Part shown: positions 6,441 to 15,057 of the stretch, piece after piece
Numbering within the stretch: the first letter of the stretch is position 1
Layout of the letters: each line of letters opens with the position of its first letter
Assembly: GCA_023229605.1 (NCBI GenBank)
Contig: JALNYY010000037.1
Coordinates: forward strand, 1-29,358
DNA length: 29,358 nt
Direction: 5' to 3'
DNA from: Methylobacter sp.
GTDB lineage: Bacteria > Pseudomonadota > Gammaproteobacteria > Methylococcales > Methylomonadaceae
The notes under the pieces: generated by a model
What the model saw: the letters and a program-made list of their open reading frames with translations, nothing else
Told to the model about the DNA's origin: nothing
The model's database searches: none
Position numbers and translations under genes: made by a program

Positions 6441-9400
6441 ATGCTAAAAATCCCTGGAACATCCGCGCTTTCCGACTTTCGAATTAACAAGCTACTGGCT
6501 GGACTACAAACGATAGAGGCCTCTATCAAGGCCGTTTCAGCACGGTTTATTCACTTTGTAGATGTTGAAAACGACTTGAATGACAGTCAAGCGGGGATTT
6601 TAAAGCAGCTGTTGGTCTACGGTTCCAGTCAAGCAAGTGAAGAAAGTCCGGGTATGCGCTTGCTGGTCGTGCCTCGCTCGGGCACGATTTCACCCTGGTC
6701 CAGCAAGGCGACCGAAATTGCCCAGCGTTGCGGGTTATCCGAGGTTAAGCGTATCGAGCGGGGCATTGAATACACGCTGGATGTCGATGTCCCGTTGCCC
6801 GTAGCCGTAAAAGCGTTGTTGCATGACCGGATGACTCAAACTGTTTTGGACGGTGGTGTCGAACCGGATTTGTTCGTTCATCATCAGCCCAAGCCGTTAC
6901 TGAGCGTTGCGATTATCGAACAGGGACGCGATGCACTGGTTAGCGCCAATACGGAACTGGGCTTGGCTTTGTCGGATGATGAAATCGATTATCTGACCGA
7001 GAGCTTTCAAGCTTTGGGCAGGAACCCAACCGATGTCGAGTTGATGATGTTCGCCCAGGCCAATTCCGAGCATTGCCGGCACAAGATTTTTAATGCCGAT
7101 TGGACGATAGACGGCGTAGAGCAGGCGCAATCCCTGTTCAAGATGATCCGCAATACCGCCGAAAAAAGCCCGGAAGGCATCTTGTCGGCCTACAGCGACA
7201 ACGCCTCGGTCATGGCGGGTTCAAAAGAGCAGGTTTTTATCCGCAATGCGCAAACCGGCGAATACGCTTATGTCGAAGAAGACGCGCATCTGCTGATGAA
7301 AGTGGAAACCCATAACCATCCTACCGCCATTTCGCCTTATCCTGGGGCTGCAACCGGTTCCGGCGGAGAAATTCGCGACGAAGGAGCGACAGGCCGCGGA
7401 TCTGCGCCCAAAGCCGGTTTGACCGGATTTTCCGTATCGCATTTGAAAGTACCCGGCTTTCCCCAGCCCTGGGAGGCGGATAACGGCAAGCCGGAACGTA
7501 TCGCCTCGGCGCTGAACATCATGCTGGAGGGCCCGCTCGGCGGCGCGGCGTTTAATAACGAATTCGGCAGGCCCAATCTGGCCGGTTATTTCCGCAGTTT
7601 CGAGCAATCCGTGCCGGGCAAAGATAATGAGTTCAGGGGCTACCACAAGCCGATCATGATCGCAGGCGGCCTCGGCAATATCCGGCCGATGTTGGTTAAT
7701 AAACAGCCGATCCCCGCCGGTTCGCTGATCATCATCCTGGGCGGCCCCGCCATGCTGATCGGCCTGGGCGGAGGTGCGGCGTCCTCGCAGGCTTCCGGCG
7801 CAGGCTCGGAAGACCTGGATTTCGCCTCGGTGCAGCGGGAAAATCCCGAAATGGAACGCCGTTGCCAGGAAGTCATCAACCATTGTAATTCTATGGGCAG
7901 CGATACGCCGATCGTGTCCATTCATGACATCGGCGCGGGCGGCTTGTCCAACGCGGTACCGGAAATCATCCATGATTGCGACCGCGGCGGCCGCTTCGAA
8001 TTGCGCAAGGTGCACAATGCCGACATCGGCATGTCGCCGATGCAGATCTGGTGCAATGAAGCGCAGGAACGTTATGTGGTTGCGATTAAGCCGGAGTCGC
8101 TGGAATTATTCACCGCTTTTTGCGAACGCGAACATTGCCTGTTTGCGGTGATCGGCGAGGCTACAGAACAGGAACATTTAACGCTGAACGACGAGTTGCT
8201 GGGCGACAAACCTGTCGATATTCCGATGTCGGTATTATTCGGCAAATCGCCTAAGCTGCACCGCAAGGTTGAACATGTACCGGCCAACACCCAAGCGCTG
8301 GATTTTAGCGGCGTCACGCTGGACGAGGCGGTCAAGCGCGTCTTGGCATTCCCCGCCGTCGCGGACAAAAGCTTTTTGATCCATATCGGCGACCGTTCGG
8401 TCACCGGACTGGTTGCGCGCGACCAAATGGTCGGCCCCTGGCAGGTGCCGGTGGCTGATGTCGCCGTGACTGCGGTGGGCTTTCACTCCGTGACTGGCGA
8501 GGCGATGGCGATGGGCGAGCGCTCGCCGATTGCGGTTATCGATGCGCCGGCATCCGGGCGCATGGCGATAGGCGAGGCAATCACTAATATCGCCGCAGCC
8601 AATATAGATTCGTTGAAAAAAATCAAACTGTCCGCCAACTGGATGGCCGCCGCAGGCTATCAGGGCGAAGACGCGGCCTTGTTCGACACGGTCAAAGCGG
8701 TGGGCATGGAATTGTGCCCGGCGCTGGGCATCGCGATACCGGTGGGCAAGGATTCCTTGTCTATGAAAACCGTGTGGGACGATAAGACCATGACCGCGCC
8801 GTTGTCGCTGGTGATTACCGCGTTTGCGCCGGTTGCCGATATTAACAAAACCCTGACCCCGCAACTGCGTAGCGTACAGGATGAAGACAGCGCCTTGATC
8901 CTGGTTGACTTGGGTTCCGGTAAAAACCGCTTGGGCGGTTCGGTGCTGGCGCAGGTTTACAACCAGCTCGGCAACGAATGTCCCGACCTGGATGAAGCAA
9001 GCCTATTGAAAGCTTTCTTTGATTCGATACAAACACTCAACGGGCAAGACAAATTGCTAAGCTACCATGACCGTTCCGACGGCGGCTTGCTGGCGACGGT
9101 GGCGGAAATGATGTTCGCCGGCAGGTTGGGCGTGACCCTGGCGCTCGACAGCCTTGGCGACGAAGCACTGGCTGCATTGTTTAATGAGGAGTTGGGCGCG
9201 GTCTTGCAAGTGCGGCAAAGCGATTGCAAGGACGTTGTCGAGCAGTTGAAACAATCGGGGTTGATCGATTGCACTTATGTGATCGGCAAGGTTACGGATG
9301 AGCCGCGACTGGCTGTCCGCCATAAGGGGGAAGTTATTTATTCAGCGGGCAGGGCCGAATTGCAAAACGTTTGGTCCGAGCTCAGCTATAACATGCAGGC

Positions 9401-10298
9401 TTTGCGCGATAACCCGGAATGCGCGCAGCAACAGTTCGAGCGGATCGGCGACGATGAAGATCCCGGTTTGAATGTTGCGTTGACCTTTGATGTCAACAAC
9501 GATGTGACCGCAACGTTTAAAAACGCAGCAAGACCCAAAGTCGCGATACTGCGCGAACAGGGCGTCAACGGCCACGTGGAAATGGCGGCGGCGTTCGACC
9601 GCGCCGGGTTCACCGCCATCGACGTACATATGAGCGACATTATTCACGGCCGCGCCGGCTTGGCCGATTTCACCGGACTTGTGGCCTGCGGCGGTTTTTC
9701 CTATGGCGATGTGCTGGGCGCAGGTGGCGGCTGGGCAAAATCGATACTATTTAACCCGCGCTGCCGGGATGAATTCGCCGCATTTTTTCAGCGTCCCGAC
9801 ACTTTCGGTTTGGGCGTTTGCAACGGTTGCCAGATGATGTCGGGATTAAAAGAGATTATCCCCGGAGCCGAACACTGGCCGCGGTTCATGCGCAACAACT
9901 CGGAACAGTTTGAAGCACGGGTGGCGTTGGTTGAAGTGCAAAAATCGCCGTCGATTCTGTTTGCCGGCATGGAAGGCTCCAGAATGCCGGTTGCCATTGC
10001 GCATGGCGAAGGACGCGCGGAATTTGCCGCGGACCCTGCGGTTGCGCTGGAAGCGGGAGCAGTCGCCCTGTGCTATGTCGATAACTACGGCGAATTGACC
10101 ACGGAATTTCCTGCCAATCCTAACGGTTCGCCGTTCGGTATTACCGGGCTGACCACCACGGACGGGCGCTTTACCATTATGATGCCGCACCCCGAGCGCT
10201 GCTTCAGGACCGTGCAAAACTCATGGCATCCGGATGATTGGGATGAATACGGCGCGTGGATGCGCCTGTTCAGAAACGCCAGGGTTTGGGTGGGCTAG
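6441..10298 (+). CDS. purL: Phosphoribosylformylglycinamidine synthase
   Basis: PurL makes FGAM from FGAR, ATP and glutamine in purine synthesis. The 1285-residue single chain is the large proteobacterial type, close to the E. coli length of 1295. The N-terminal PurS-like and linker regions are followed by the FGAM synthetase core: ANSEHCRHKIFNADW, VETHNHPTAISPYPGAATGSGGEIRDE, GGAAFNNEFGRP and SIHDIGAGGLSNA. The C-terminal class I glutamine amidotransferase has CGGFSYGDVLGAGGGWAKS, GVCNGCQMMSGL with the nucleophile Cys, and MMPHPER with the catalytic His and Glu. The frame opens at a TTG (6417) inside the repeat; the ATG at 6441 gives the sensible start MLKIPGTSALSDFR. There is no clear ribosome binding site because the repeat occupies that position. 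Confidence 0.97.
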   Translation: MLKIPGTSALSDFRINKLLAGLQTIEASIKAVSARFIHFVDVENDLNDSQAGILKQLLVYGSSQASEESPGMRLLVVPRSGTISPWSSKATEIAQRCGLSEVKRIERGIEYTLDVDVPLPVAVKALLHDRMTQTVLDGGVEPDLFVHHQPKPLLSVAIIEQGRDALVSANTELGLALSDDEIDYLTESFQALGRNPTDVELMMFAQANSEHCRHKIFNADWTIDGVEQAQSLFKMIRNTAEKSPEGILSAYSDNASVMAGSKEQVFIRNAQTGEYAYVEEDAHLLMKVETHNHPTAISPYPGAATGSGGEIRDEGATGRGSAPKAGLTGFSVSHLKVPGFPQPWEADNGKPERIASALNIMLEGPLGGAAFNNEFGRPNLAGYFRSFEQSVPGKDNEFRGYHKPIMIAGGLGNIRPMLVNKQPIPAGSLIIILGGPAMLIGLGGGAASSQASGAGSEDLDFASVQRENPEMERRCQEVINHCNSMGSDTPIVSIHDIGAGGLSNAVPEIIHDCDRGGRFELRKVHNADIGMSPMQIWCNEAQERYVVAIKPESLELFTAFCEREHCLFAVIGEATEQEHLTLNDELLGDKPVDIPMSVLFGKSPKLHRKVEHVPANTQALDFSGVTLDEAVKRVLAFPAVADKSFLIHIGDRSVTGLVARDQMVGPWQVPVADVAVTAVGFHSVTGEAMAMGERSPIAVIDAPASGRMAIGEAITNIAAANIDSLKKIKLSANWMAAAGYQGEDAALFDTVKAVGMELCPALGIAIPVGKDSLSMKTVWDDKTMTAPLSLVITAFAPVADINKTLTPQLRSVQDEDSALILVDLGSGKNRLGGSVLAQVYNQLGNECPDLDEASLLKAFFDSIQTLNGQDKLLSYHDRSDGGLLATVAEMMFAGRLGVTLALDSLGDEALAALFNEELGAVLQVRQSDCKDVVEQLKQSGLIDCTYVIGKVTDEPRLAVRHKGEVIYSAGRAELQNVWSELSYNMQALRDNPECAQQQFERIGDDEDPGLNVALTFDVNNDVTATFKNAARPKVAILREQGVNGHVEMAAAFDRAGFTAIDVHMSDIIHGRAGLADFTGLVACGGFSYGDVLGAGGGWAKSILFNPRCRDEFAAFFQRPDTFGLGVCNGCQMMSGLKEIIPGAEHWPRFMRNNSEQFEARVALVEVQKSPSILFAGMEGSRMPVAIAHGEGRAEFAADPAVALEAGAVALCYVDNYGELTTEFPANPNGSPFGITGLTTTDGRFTIMMPHPERCFRTVQNSWHPDDWDEYGAWMRLFRNARVWVG

Positions 10299-10373
10299 AA
10301 TGTCTTTTCAACACTGATCGAGAGCGCAATAAAATGATCGGGCTGGGCTCCGGTATGTTTGAAGCGTGATAAG

Positions 10374-10379
10374 TATAAT
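10374..10379 (+). promoter_or_regulatory. TATAAT -10-like element upstream of the PilZ membrane-protein gene
   Basis: A perfect TATAAT lies 38 bases before the ATG at 10417. No convincing -35 hexamer is visible at 16-18 bases upstream, so this is a moderate candidate only. Confidence 0.4.
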
Positions 10380-10416
10380 CAAATCCTAGCAATAAAAAGT
10401 TCAGAGGTTGTAGATT

Positions 10417-11355
10417 ATGGATAAGGTCAACATGACGAAAAATAAAAATCGGAGAGTTTCTTTTCGAATTTATGATGAGGTTAATCTTTTTTACAAAAAA
10501 ATAGATGAAAAACTGGTGGCCGAACCGAACCCTGCTTTCGATAATATTCTGAACGACTCTTTAGACATTGATAGGGTATCTCAAAATTCAGTATTGTTAT
10601 CGCCCGGCCTGAAAAAAAAACTGCCGGATGTGACGGTACAGGGCTTACAATTTAAAGAACATGGCAGCCGCAACGTTAACATCAGCGCAAGCGGGATGGC
10701 TTTTAATTGTGATGACGCCCTTAAAGAAGGCGATTATCTGGCCATCAAGATACTGCTGCTATCCAGTATGGCGGTCATCGCAGCTTGCTGTCAGGTTGTT
10801 TATTGCAAAGACAGTAATCAAAACGATAGCCGGCACCCTTATCTTGTTGGAGCCCGTTTTATCAATATGAAAAATGCAGACCGGGAATTGCTGGCCAAGC
10901 ATATGGCTAAACATAAATTACAACAAAGCATGGGTAGAGGGCTTGTCCTGGCCGCTGCGATTACAATTCTCGCTGCGCCTGGCGAAGTATTCGGTTTATT
11001 GTTCGAATTGCTCCATTTTTTGTTCGAGCATTTCCTCGAGCTTTGCCATCTTACATTTGAGTTTATCGAGTCCACTCTCGATCACCTTGTTGAACATCTT
11101 TTTCATACCGACGTTCACGCAACCCAGATTATTGTCTTTTATGTCCTGGTGTCTTTTGTCATCTACGGACTTTACGGTCTGTGGCGAACGCTGCCGCCTT
11201 TTTGCCGGCGATGCAAAGACAATCTGTTTTCCGCCTGGGCGCGGAGGAAAGCAAGTTTGATTTATTATTGGGAAGAGCAGCCTTTATTTAATAAAATCAA
11301 GCTGGCTGTGATTGGCATTGCCGCTATCATTCTCTACATTTCCTTTGGTATGTAG
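10417..11355 (+). CDS. PilZ-domain protein with C-terminal membrane region
   Basis: This 312-residue protein has an RxxxR motif (R13-VSF-R17) and an NxSxxG motif (NISASG, residues 88-93), followed by strands ending VGARFINMKNADRELLAKHM. Together these indicate a PilZ cyclic di-GMP-binding domain. The two motifs are about 70 residues apart, against 20-35 in most PilZ domains, so residues 18-80 look like an insert. After the domain come a hydrophobic stretch (about 176-188) and a His/Glu/Phe/Leu-rich amphipathic segment (about 194-234). A likely membrane helix follows (about 237-256), then a basic loop with CRRC, and a last hydrophobic helix (about 294-310). It is probably an inner-membrane protein that senses cyclic di-GMP. 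Output is unknown. CAGAGG precedes the ATG; a second ATG five codons later is possible. Confidence 0.75.
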   Translation: MDKVNMTKNKNRRVSFRIYDEVNLFYKKIDEKLVAEPNPAFDNILNDSLDIDRVSQNSVLLSPGLKKKLPDVTVQGLQFKEHGSRNVNISASGMAFNCDDALKEGDYLAIKILLLSSMAVIAACCQVVYCKDSNQNDSRHPYLVGARFINMKNADRELLAKHMAKHKLQQSMGRGLVLAAAITILAAPGEVFGLLFELLHFLFEHFLELCHLTFEFIESTLDHLVEHLFHTDVHATQIIVFYVLVSFVIYGLYGLWRTLPPFCRRCKDNLFSAWARRKASLIYYWEEQPLFNKIKLAVIGIAAIILYISFGM

Positions 11356-11569
11356 ATCGGTTACGACTGCCTGGATGTATTGTAAGTTTATCTGTAGCGA
11401 CTTAAACGAAGTTAACGGAGGGCAGGTGTAATTGCCGGTTCGATTACGATGATTAGCGGAGTTCGCCATGTTGTAATTTTACCAAGGCATTGATTTTGTG
11501 CGCTTAAGCTACACTTAAGACTTGTTAAGTTAATATGGAGCCGGATTTAAATAAAAAAGGCTCTATCTT
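11356..11569. promoter_or_regulatory. Intergenic region and hairpin at the rlpA-like ribosome binding site
   Basis: This 214-base gap holds no gene. Near its end GAGCC (11538-11542) can pair with GGCTC (11559-11563). The AAGG at 11557-11560, the only plausible ribosome binding site for the ATG at 11570, lies partly in the right arm. An AT-rich block with CTTAAG/CTTGTTAAG units just upstream may contain the promoter. Whether the hairpin controls translation is inference. Confidence 0.35.
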
Positions 11570-12046
11570 ATGAATAAAATCATGCTAGCAGTTCCTGTTT
11601 TTTTAATATGCGGTTATTTTCAAACAGCCGAAGCGGCGGAACATCGCCCGGCTAATAAGGCTTCCAAGCACGCTGTAACAACAGTCCATAAAACCAGGCA
11701 TCAGGCAAATAATCATCGAAGTACGGTTTCCTGGTATGGCCCTGAGTTTCACGGAAAAAAGACTGCCAGCGGCCAAACTTATGACATGTATGCGATGACT
11801 GCCGCACATAAAACCCTGCCCCTGTTGTCTTACGCCAAGGTTACCAACCTGAAAAATCATCGTAGCGTTGTTGTTCGCATCAATGACCGGGGCTCTTTTC
11901 ATGGAAAAAGAGACATGGATTTATCCTATGCTGCCGCAAAAAAACTGGGTATTCAGGGCTTAGGGGCTGTAGAAATTACACCGCTGAGTCGCAATGAGGC
12001 ATTATCGCCAGCGAATAACGACGGTAAAGCAAGTAAACACGGTTAA
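11570..12046 (+). CDS. RlpA-like double-psi beta-barrel protein, secreted
   Basis: The 158-residue product has a signal peptide (MNKIMLAVPVFLICGYFQTAEA, likely cut after AEA). A Lys/His-rich linker leads to an RlpA-like domain with the family signatures: VSWYGPEFHGKKTASGQTYD, TAAHKTLPLLSYAKVTNL, and VVRINDRGSFHGKRDMDLSYAAAKKLG. The Glu/Asp/His positions typical of the barrel are present. RlpA proteins act in the periplasm on peptidoglycan; Pseudomonas RlpA cuts denuded glycan strands. The protein lacks a SPOR domain and has no lipobox, so it looks like a soluble periplasmic short form, and septal targeting should not be assumed. It is probably a single-gene unit. Confidence 0.88.
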   Translation: MNKIMLAVPVFLICGYFQTAEAAEHRPANKASKHAVTTVHKTRHQANNHRSTVSWYGPEFHGKKTASGQTYDMYAMTAAHKTLPLLSYAKVTNLKNHRSVVVRINDRGSFHGKRDMDLSYAAAKKLGIQGLGAVEITPLSRNEALSPANNDGKASKHG

Positions 12047-12088
12047 TCGATACCCGCAAATTATCCGCATCAAAGGTTTGGTATCATT

Positions 12089-12130
12089 AACCGGGCAGCG
12101 GCTCTCCTGTATACAATCATCTGCCGGTTT
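12089..12130 (+). terminator. Possible hairpin downstream of the rlpA-like gene
   Basis: AACCGGGCAG (12089-12098) pairs with CTGCCGGTT (12121-12129) with one bulged G. The loop is large (22 bases) and only TTGTT follows, so this is a weak terminator candidate. The rest of the gap to 12322 shows no clear gene. Confidence 0.3.
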
Positions 12131-12322
12131 GTTCTAGCCTGCATCTGGCAAGTATTTACATATAAATTCGTTTTACTATCGGCATGATATGCTGTTTTTT
12201 TTCGGGATTGATGTCGAAAATTCAGGGTGTGTGCTTATGATTACAGCTTGTGTCGTGTAAAATGCAATCGAATATCGCGCATAACAATCGGCCCATTCGA
12301 CGCACAGGGATTTTTAAAAAGC

Positions 12323-13171
12323 ATGCCAGAAACTAATGAAACCTTAGTCATTTATCACGGCGATTGCCTGGATGGTTTGGGCGCGGCATGGAGCGCATTT
12401 TGCAAGCTGGGAGATCAAGCCCGTTATATCCCGGCTCGCTATGGTGACGATATGCCCGATTTTGAGCCGGGAGCCGTAATTTATATATTGGATTTTTCCT
12501 ATTCGCCCCAGCTGCTGGTTGATGCCTCCGCGAAAGCAGGCCGGATCATCCTGATTGATCACCACATGACTGCGATGGAGCAATGCAACGGCTTTTTCAA
12601 AACTCACTCCATCCCTGAAAATCTGTCGGTCAATTTCGATATGTCTCAGAGCGGGTGCGTCTTAACTTGGCGGTATTTTTTCCACGATTTGAAAGTGCCC
12701 CAAATCCTGTTGCATATCGAAGACCGGGATCTTTGGCGTTTCAAACTGGACGGCACCCGCGAAATAACCTCGGCGCTGTATGAAAGAACGCCTATCGCAT
12801 TGGCCGAAATAGGCGCGCTTGATTTGGGCGAACTGTTGGCGGTTGGCCGCATACAGGTTAAGTTTGCGGCCGGCATGGTGCAAAGGCTGGCAAAATTCGC
12901 ACACAGTGTTTCGGTGGCGGGGCAGGTAGGGCTTGCCGTTAATGCGCCGTCGTTATTCTCAAGCGATCTTGGGCATGTGCTGGCCGAAAAGTCCGGCACC
13001 TTCGGTATGACTTATCAATATGACGGCAGAAAACAGCAATGGACTTTCTCGCTCCGCTCAATCGGCGATTACGATGTAGGCCATCTGGCGCTTGGTTTCG
13101 CTGGGGGAGGGCATAGGAATGCGGCGGGCTTTGCGTTGGATAATAATCCGTTTATCCGCGTGGAGCACTAG
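12323..13171 (+). CDS. DHH/DHHA1-family phosphoesterase
   Basis: The 282-residue product has DHH-superfamily motifs: YHGDCLDGLGAAW (D14 and D17), an Asp in YILDFSYS (D57), and the name-giving DHH in LIDHHMTAMEQC (residues 79-81). An EDRDLWRF segment follows, and the C-terminal DHHA1 signature GGGHRNAAGF lies at about 261-270. These residues bind two Mn ions in family members that cleave phosphodiester or phosphoanhydride bonds, such as NrnA nano-RNases, RecJ and cyclic-dinucleotide phosphodiesterases. The substrate cannot be told from sequence. The frame opens at an ATG-like codon at 12227, but the homologous region begins at MPETNETLVIYHGD, so I place the start at 12323. No strong ribosome binding site is visible. 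Confidence 0.85.
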   Translation: MPETNETLVIYHGDCLDGLGAAWSAFCKLGDQARYIPARYGDDMPDFEPGAVIYILDFSYSPQLLVDASAKAGRIILIDHHMTAMEQCNGFFKTHSIPENLSVNFDMSQSGCVLTWRYFFHDLKVPQILLHIEDRDLWRFKLDGTREITSALYERTPIALAEIGALDLGELLAVGRIQVKFAAGMVQRLAKFAHSVSVAGQVGLAVNAPSLFSSDLGHVLAEKSGTFGMTYQYDGRKQQWTFSLRSIGDYDVGHLALGFAGGGHRNAAGFALDNNPFIRVEH

Positions 13172-13178
13172 AAATGGA

Positions 13179-13213
13179 TTGTGTCCATAGACACAAGTTA
13201 TTCGGGATATAAT
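13179..13213 (+). promoter_or_regulatory. Fumarase promoter region with a perfect palindrome (operator candidate)
   Basis: TTGTGTC (13179-13185) and GACACAA (13190-13196) form a perfect 7-base palindrome around CATA. A TATAAT -10 element lies at 13208-13213, so the palindrome covers the expected -35 position (about 13185-13190). The -35 sequence itself is poor, which suits a regulated promoter. The regulator is unknown; the site does not match an FNR or CRP box. No U-run follows, which argues against a terminator of the upstream gene. Confidence 0.5.
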
Positions 13214-13256
13214 ACGGCGACTGAATTCTTAGCAATCATATAGCGGGGAACCTCCG

Positions 13257-14786
13257 ATGAGCATCATACGCCAAGACGATCTTATTCAAAGCATTGCCGA
13301 TGCTCTGCAATATATTTCCTATTATCATCCTCTGGATTTTGTTAAGGCCATGCATGAGGCCTATCAAAAGGAAGAGAACCCGGCAGCCAAGGATGCAATA
13401 GCGCAAATTCTGATCAACTCCCGGATGTGCGCGGAAGGCCATCGCCCGATTTGCCAGGATACCGGCATTGTTACGGTATTTTTAAAAATCGGAATGAATG
13501 TCGGCTGGGATGCAAATATGAGTATCGCCGATATGGTCAATGAGGGCGTCCGGCGCGCTTATCTGCATCCTGATAATGTGCTGCGCGCTTCGATACTGGC
13601 CGATCCCGCGGGAAAACGCATCAACACCAAAGACAACACCCCGGCGGTGATACACATGGAAGTTGTGCCCGGCGATAAGCTCGACATCGAAATAGCCGCT
13701 AAAGGCGGAGGTTCCGAGGCCAAGGCCAAGTTTGCGATGCTCAACCCTTCAGACAGTATTGTCGATTGGGTGCTGAAAACCGTCCCGACCATGGGTGCGG
13801 GCTGGTGTCCGCCCGGCATTCTTGGGATAGGCATAGGCGGCACCGCCGAAAAAGCGATGCTCATGGCGAAGCAGGCGTGCATGGGTTCCATAGATATTCA
13901 GGACTTAATCGCACGCGGTCCTCGCAATGCGCTTGATGAATTACGTCTGGAACTGTATGACAAAGTCAATGCGCTGGGTATCGGCGCGCAAGGTTTGGGC
14001 GGTCTTACCACGGTGCTGGATATTAAAATCAATGATTACCCGACCCATGCGGCGAACAAACCGGTCGCCATCATTCCTAATTGCGCCGCCACACGGCATG
14101 TGCATTTTGTTTTGGACGGTAGCGGCGCTGCCGAATTCAAACCGCCGCGTTTGGAAGATTGGCCGGAAATTGCTTGGCATGCAGGCGCCACTGCCCGCAG
14201 AGTCAATCTGGATACGGTGACCAGGCAGGACCTGGAAAGCTGGAAGCCGGGAGAAACCTTATTGCTCAGCGGCGCCATGCTGACCGGCAGGGATGCGGCG
14301 CACAAACGCATGGCTGAGATCTTTGAGCGGGGCGAAGCGCTGCCTGAAAGCGTCGATTTTACCAACAAATTCATTTATTACGTGGGACCTGTTGATCCGG
14401 TTCGCGATGAGGTGGTGGGGCCTGCGGGGCCTACTACGGCGACGCGGATGGATAAATTCACCGAAGTCATGCTGGATAAAACCGGTTTGCTGGGCATGAT
14501 CGGCAAGGCCGAGCGCGGGCCGGAGGGGCTTGCCGCGATTAAAAAACATAAAGCTGTTTATTTGATGGCGGTCGGCGGCGCGGCATATCTGGTATCAAAA
14601 GCCATCCGTAAGTCGCGTGTTGTCGCTTTTGATGATCTCGGCATGGAAGCCATACACGAATTTGTTGTTGAGGACATGCCGGTCATGGTTGCTGTTGATG
14701 CTACGGGTGTCTCGGTGCATCAAACCGCGCCAAAAATATGGCAAGCCAGGATCGGCAAGATTCCCGTTGCGGTTGAGGAAGGTTAA
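13257..14786 (+). CDS. fumA: Fumarate hydratase, class I (iron-sulfur)
   Basis: Class I fumarase interconverts fumarate and malate in the TCA cycle with an oxygen-sensitive 4Fe-4S cluster. The 509-residue single chain joins the alpha part (GHRPICQDTGIVTVF with Cys66, GGGSEAKAKFAML, MGAGWCPPGILGIGIGGTAEKAM) and the beta part (GETLLLSGAMLTGRDAAHKRM, YYVGPVDP, VGPAGPTTATRMD, VGGAAYLVSKAIRKS). Cluster ligands are probably Cys66, the Cys in AKQACMGS and the Cys in IPNCAATRH. The length fits the single-chain FumA/FumB type. GGGGAA upstream of the ATG is the ribosome binding site. It is transcribed from its own promoter and followed by a gap with the hfq promoter. Confidence 0.94.
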   Translation: MSIIRQDDLIQSIADALQYISYYHPLDFVKAMHEAYQKEENPAAKDAIAQILINSRMCAEGHRPICQDTGIVTVFLKIGMNVGWDANMSIADMVNEGVRRAYLHPDNVLRASILADPAGKRINTKDNTPAVIHMEVVPGDKLDIEIAAKGGGSEAKAKFAMLNPSDSIVDWVLKTVPTMGAGWCPPGILGIGIGGTAEKAMLMAKQACMGSIDIQDLIARGPRNALDELRLELYDKVNALGIGAQGLGGLTTVLDIKINDYPTHAANKPVAIIPNCAATRHVHFVLDGSGAAEFKPPRLEDWPEIAWHAGATARRVNLDTVTRQDLESWKPGETLLLSGAMLTGRDAAHKRMAEIFERGEALPESVDFTNKFIYYVGPVDPVRDEVVGPAGPTTATRMDKFTEVMLDKTGLLGMIGKAERGPEGLAAIKKHKAVYLMAVGGAAYLVSKAIRKSRVVAFDDLGMEAIHEFVVEDMPVMVAVDATGVSVHQTAPKIWQARIGKIPVAVEEG

Positions 14787-14879
14787 GTCAGGTCAGGTCA
14801 AGTTGTTTTTTAGCGGTTTGCCGGATAAAAACGGCCGTAAAGATTATGCCGGAGAGTTGCGATGGCTAGGGTAATCGTG

Positions 14880-14908
14880 CTTGAATTTATAAAAACATAC
14901 CCCACTAT
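14880..14908 (+). promoter_or_regulatory. Sigma-32 (heat-shock)-like promoter upstream of hfq
   Basis: CTTGAA at 14880-14885 and CCCCAC at 14900-14905 are 14 bases apart. The E. coli sigma-32 consensus is CTTGAA, 13-17 bases, CCCCATnT, so the -35 is perfect and the -10 matches at five of the first six positions. The element lies about 150 bases before the hfq ATG. E. coli hfq is also partly transcribed by sigma-32, which supports the reading. Confidence 0.55.
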
Positions 14909-14952
14909 GTTTGGTGATTGCCTGGTAAAATAGGGGGAATTCTGAAGATACG

Positions 14953-14983
14953 CGGTTTCGGCTAAAAAAATATTCCGAAACCG
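14953..14983 (+). promoter_or_regulatory. Stable hairpin in the hfq leader
   Basis: CGGTTTCGG (14953-14961) pairs perfectly with CCGAAACCG (14975-14983) around a 13-base A/T-rich loop. No U-run follows. It would sit in the 5' untranslated region of transcripts from the sigma-32-like promoter. A role in RNA stability or in Hfq autoregulation is possible but unproven. The rest of the 271-base gap contains no gene. Confidence 0.45.
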
Positions 14984-15057
14984 GAGTATTGATTTGTATT
15001 GATGTGTAATTGCAGTTATCTTAATCAATAGTTACTAAAATAATAAGGAGAAATCGG

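Noticed and set aside
7221..8015. Long minus-strand frame of 264 codons inside purL
   Set aside because: The purL frame has every family motif here; the antisense frame arises from codon bias in GC-rich sequence.
13179..13196. FNR or CRP box at the fumarase promoter
   Set aside because: The palindrome has TTGTG half-sites with the wrong spacing; it lacks TTGAT/ATCAA and the CRP TGTGA/TCACA spacing.
14787..14806. GTCAG-type short direct repeats after fumA
   Set aside because: Only two and a half copies of five bases; too short to separate from chance.
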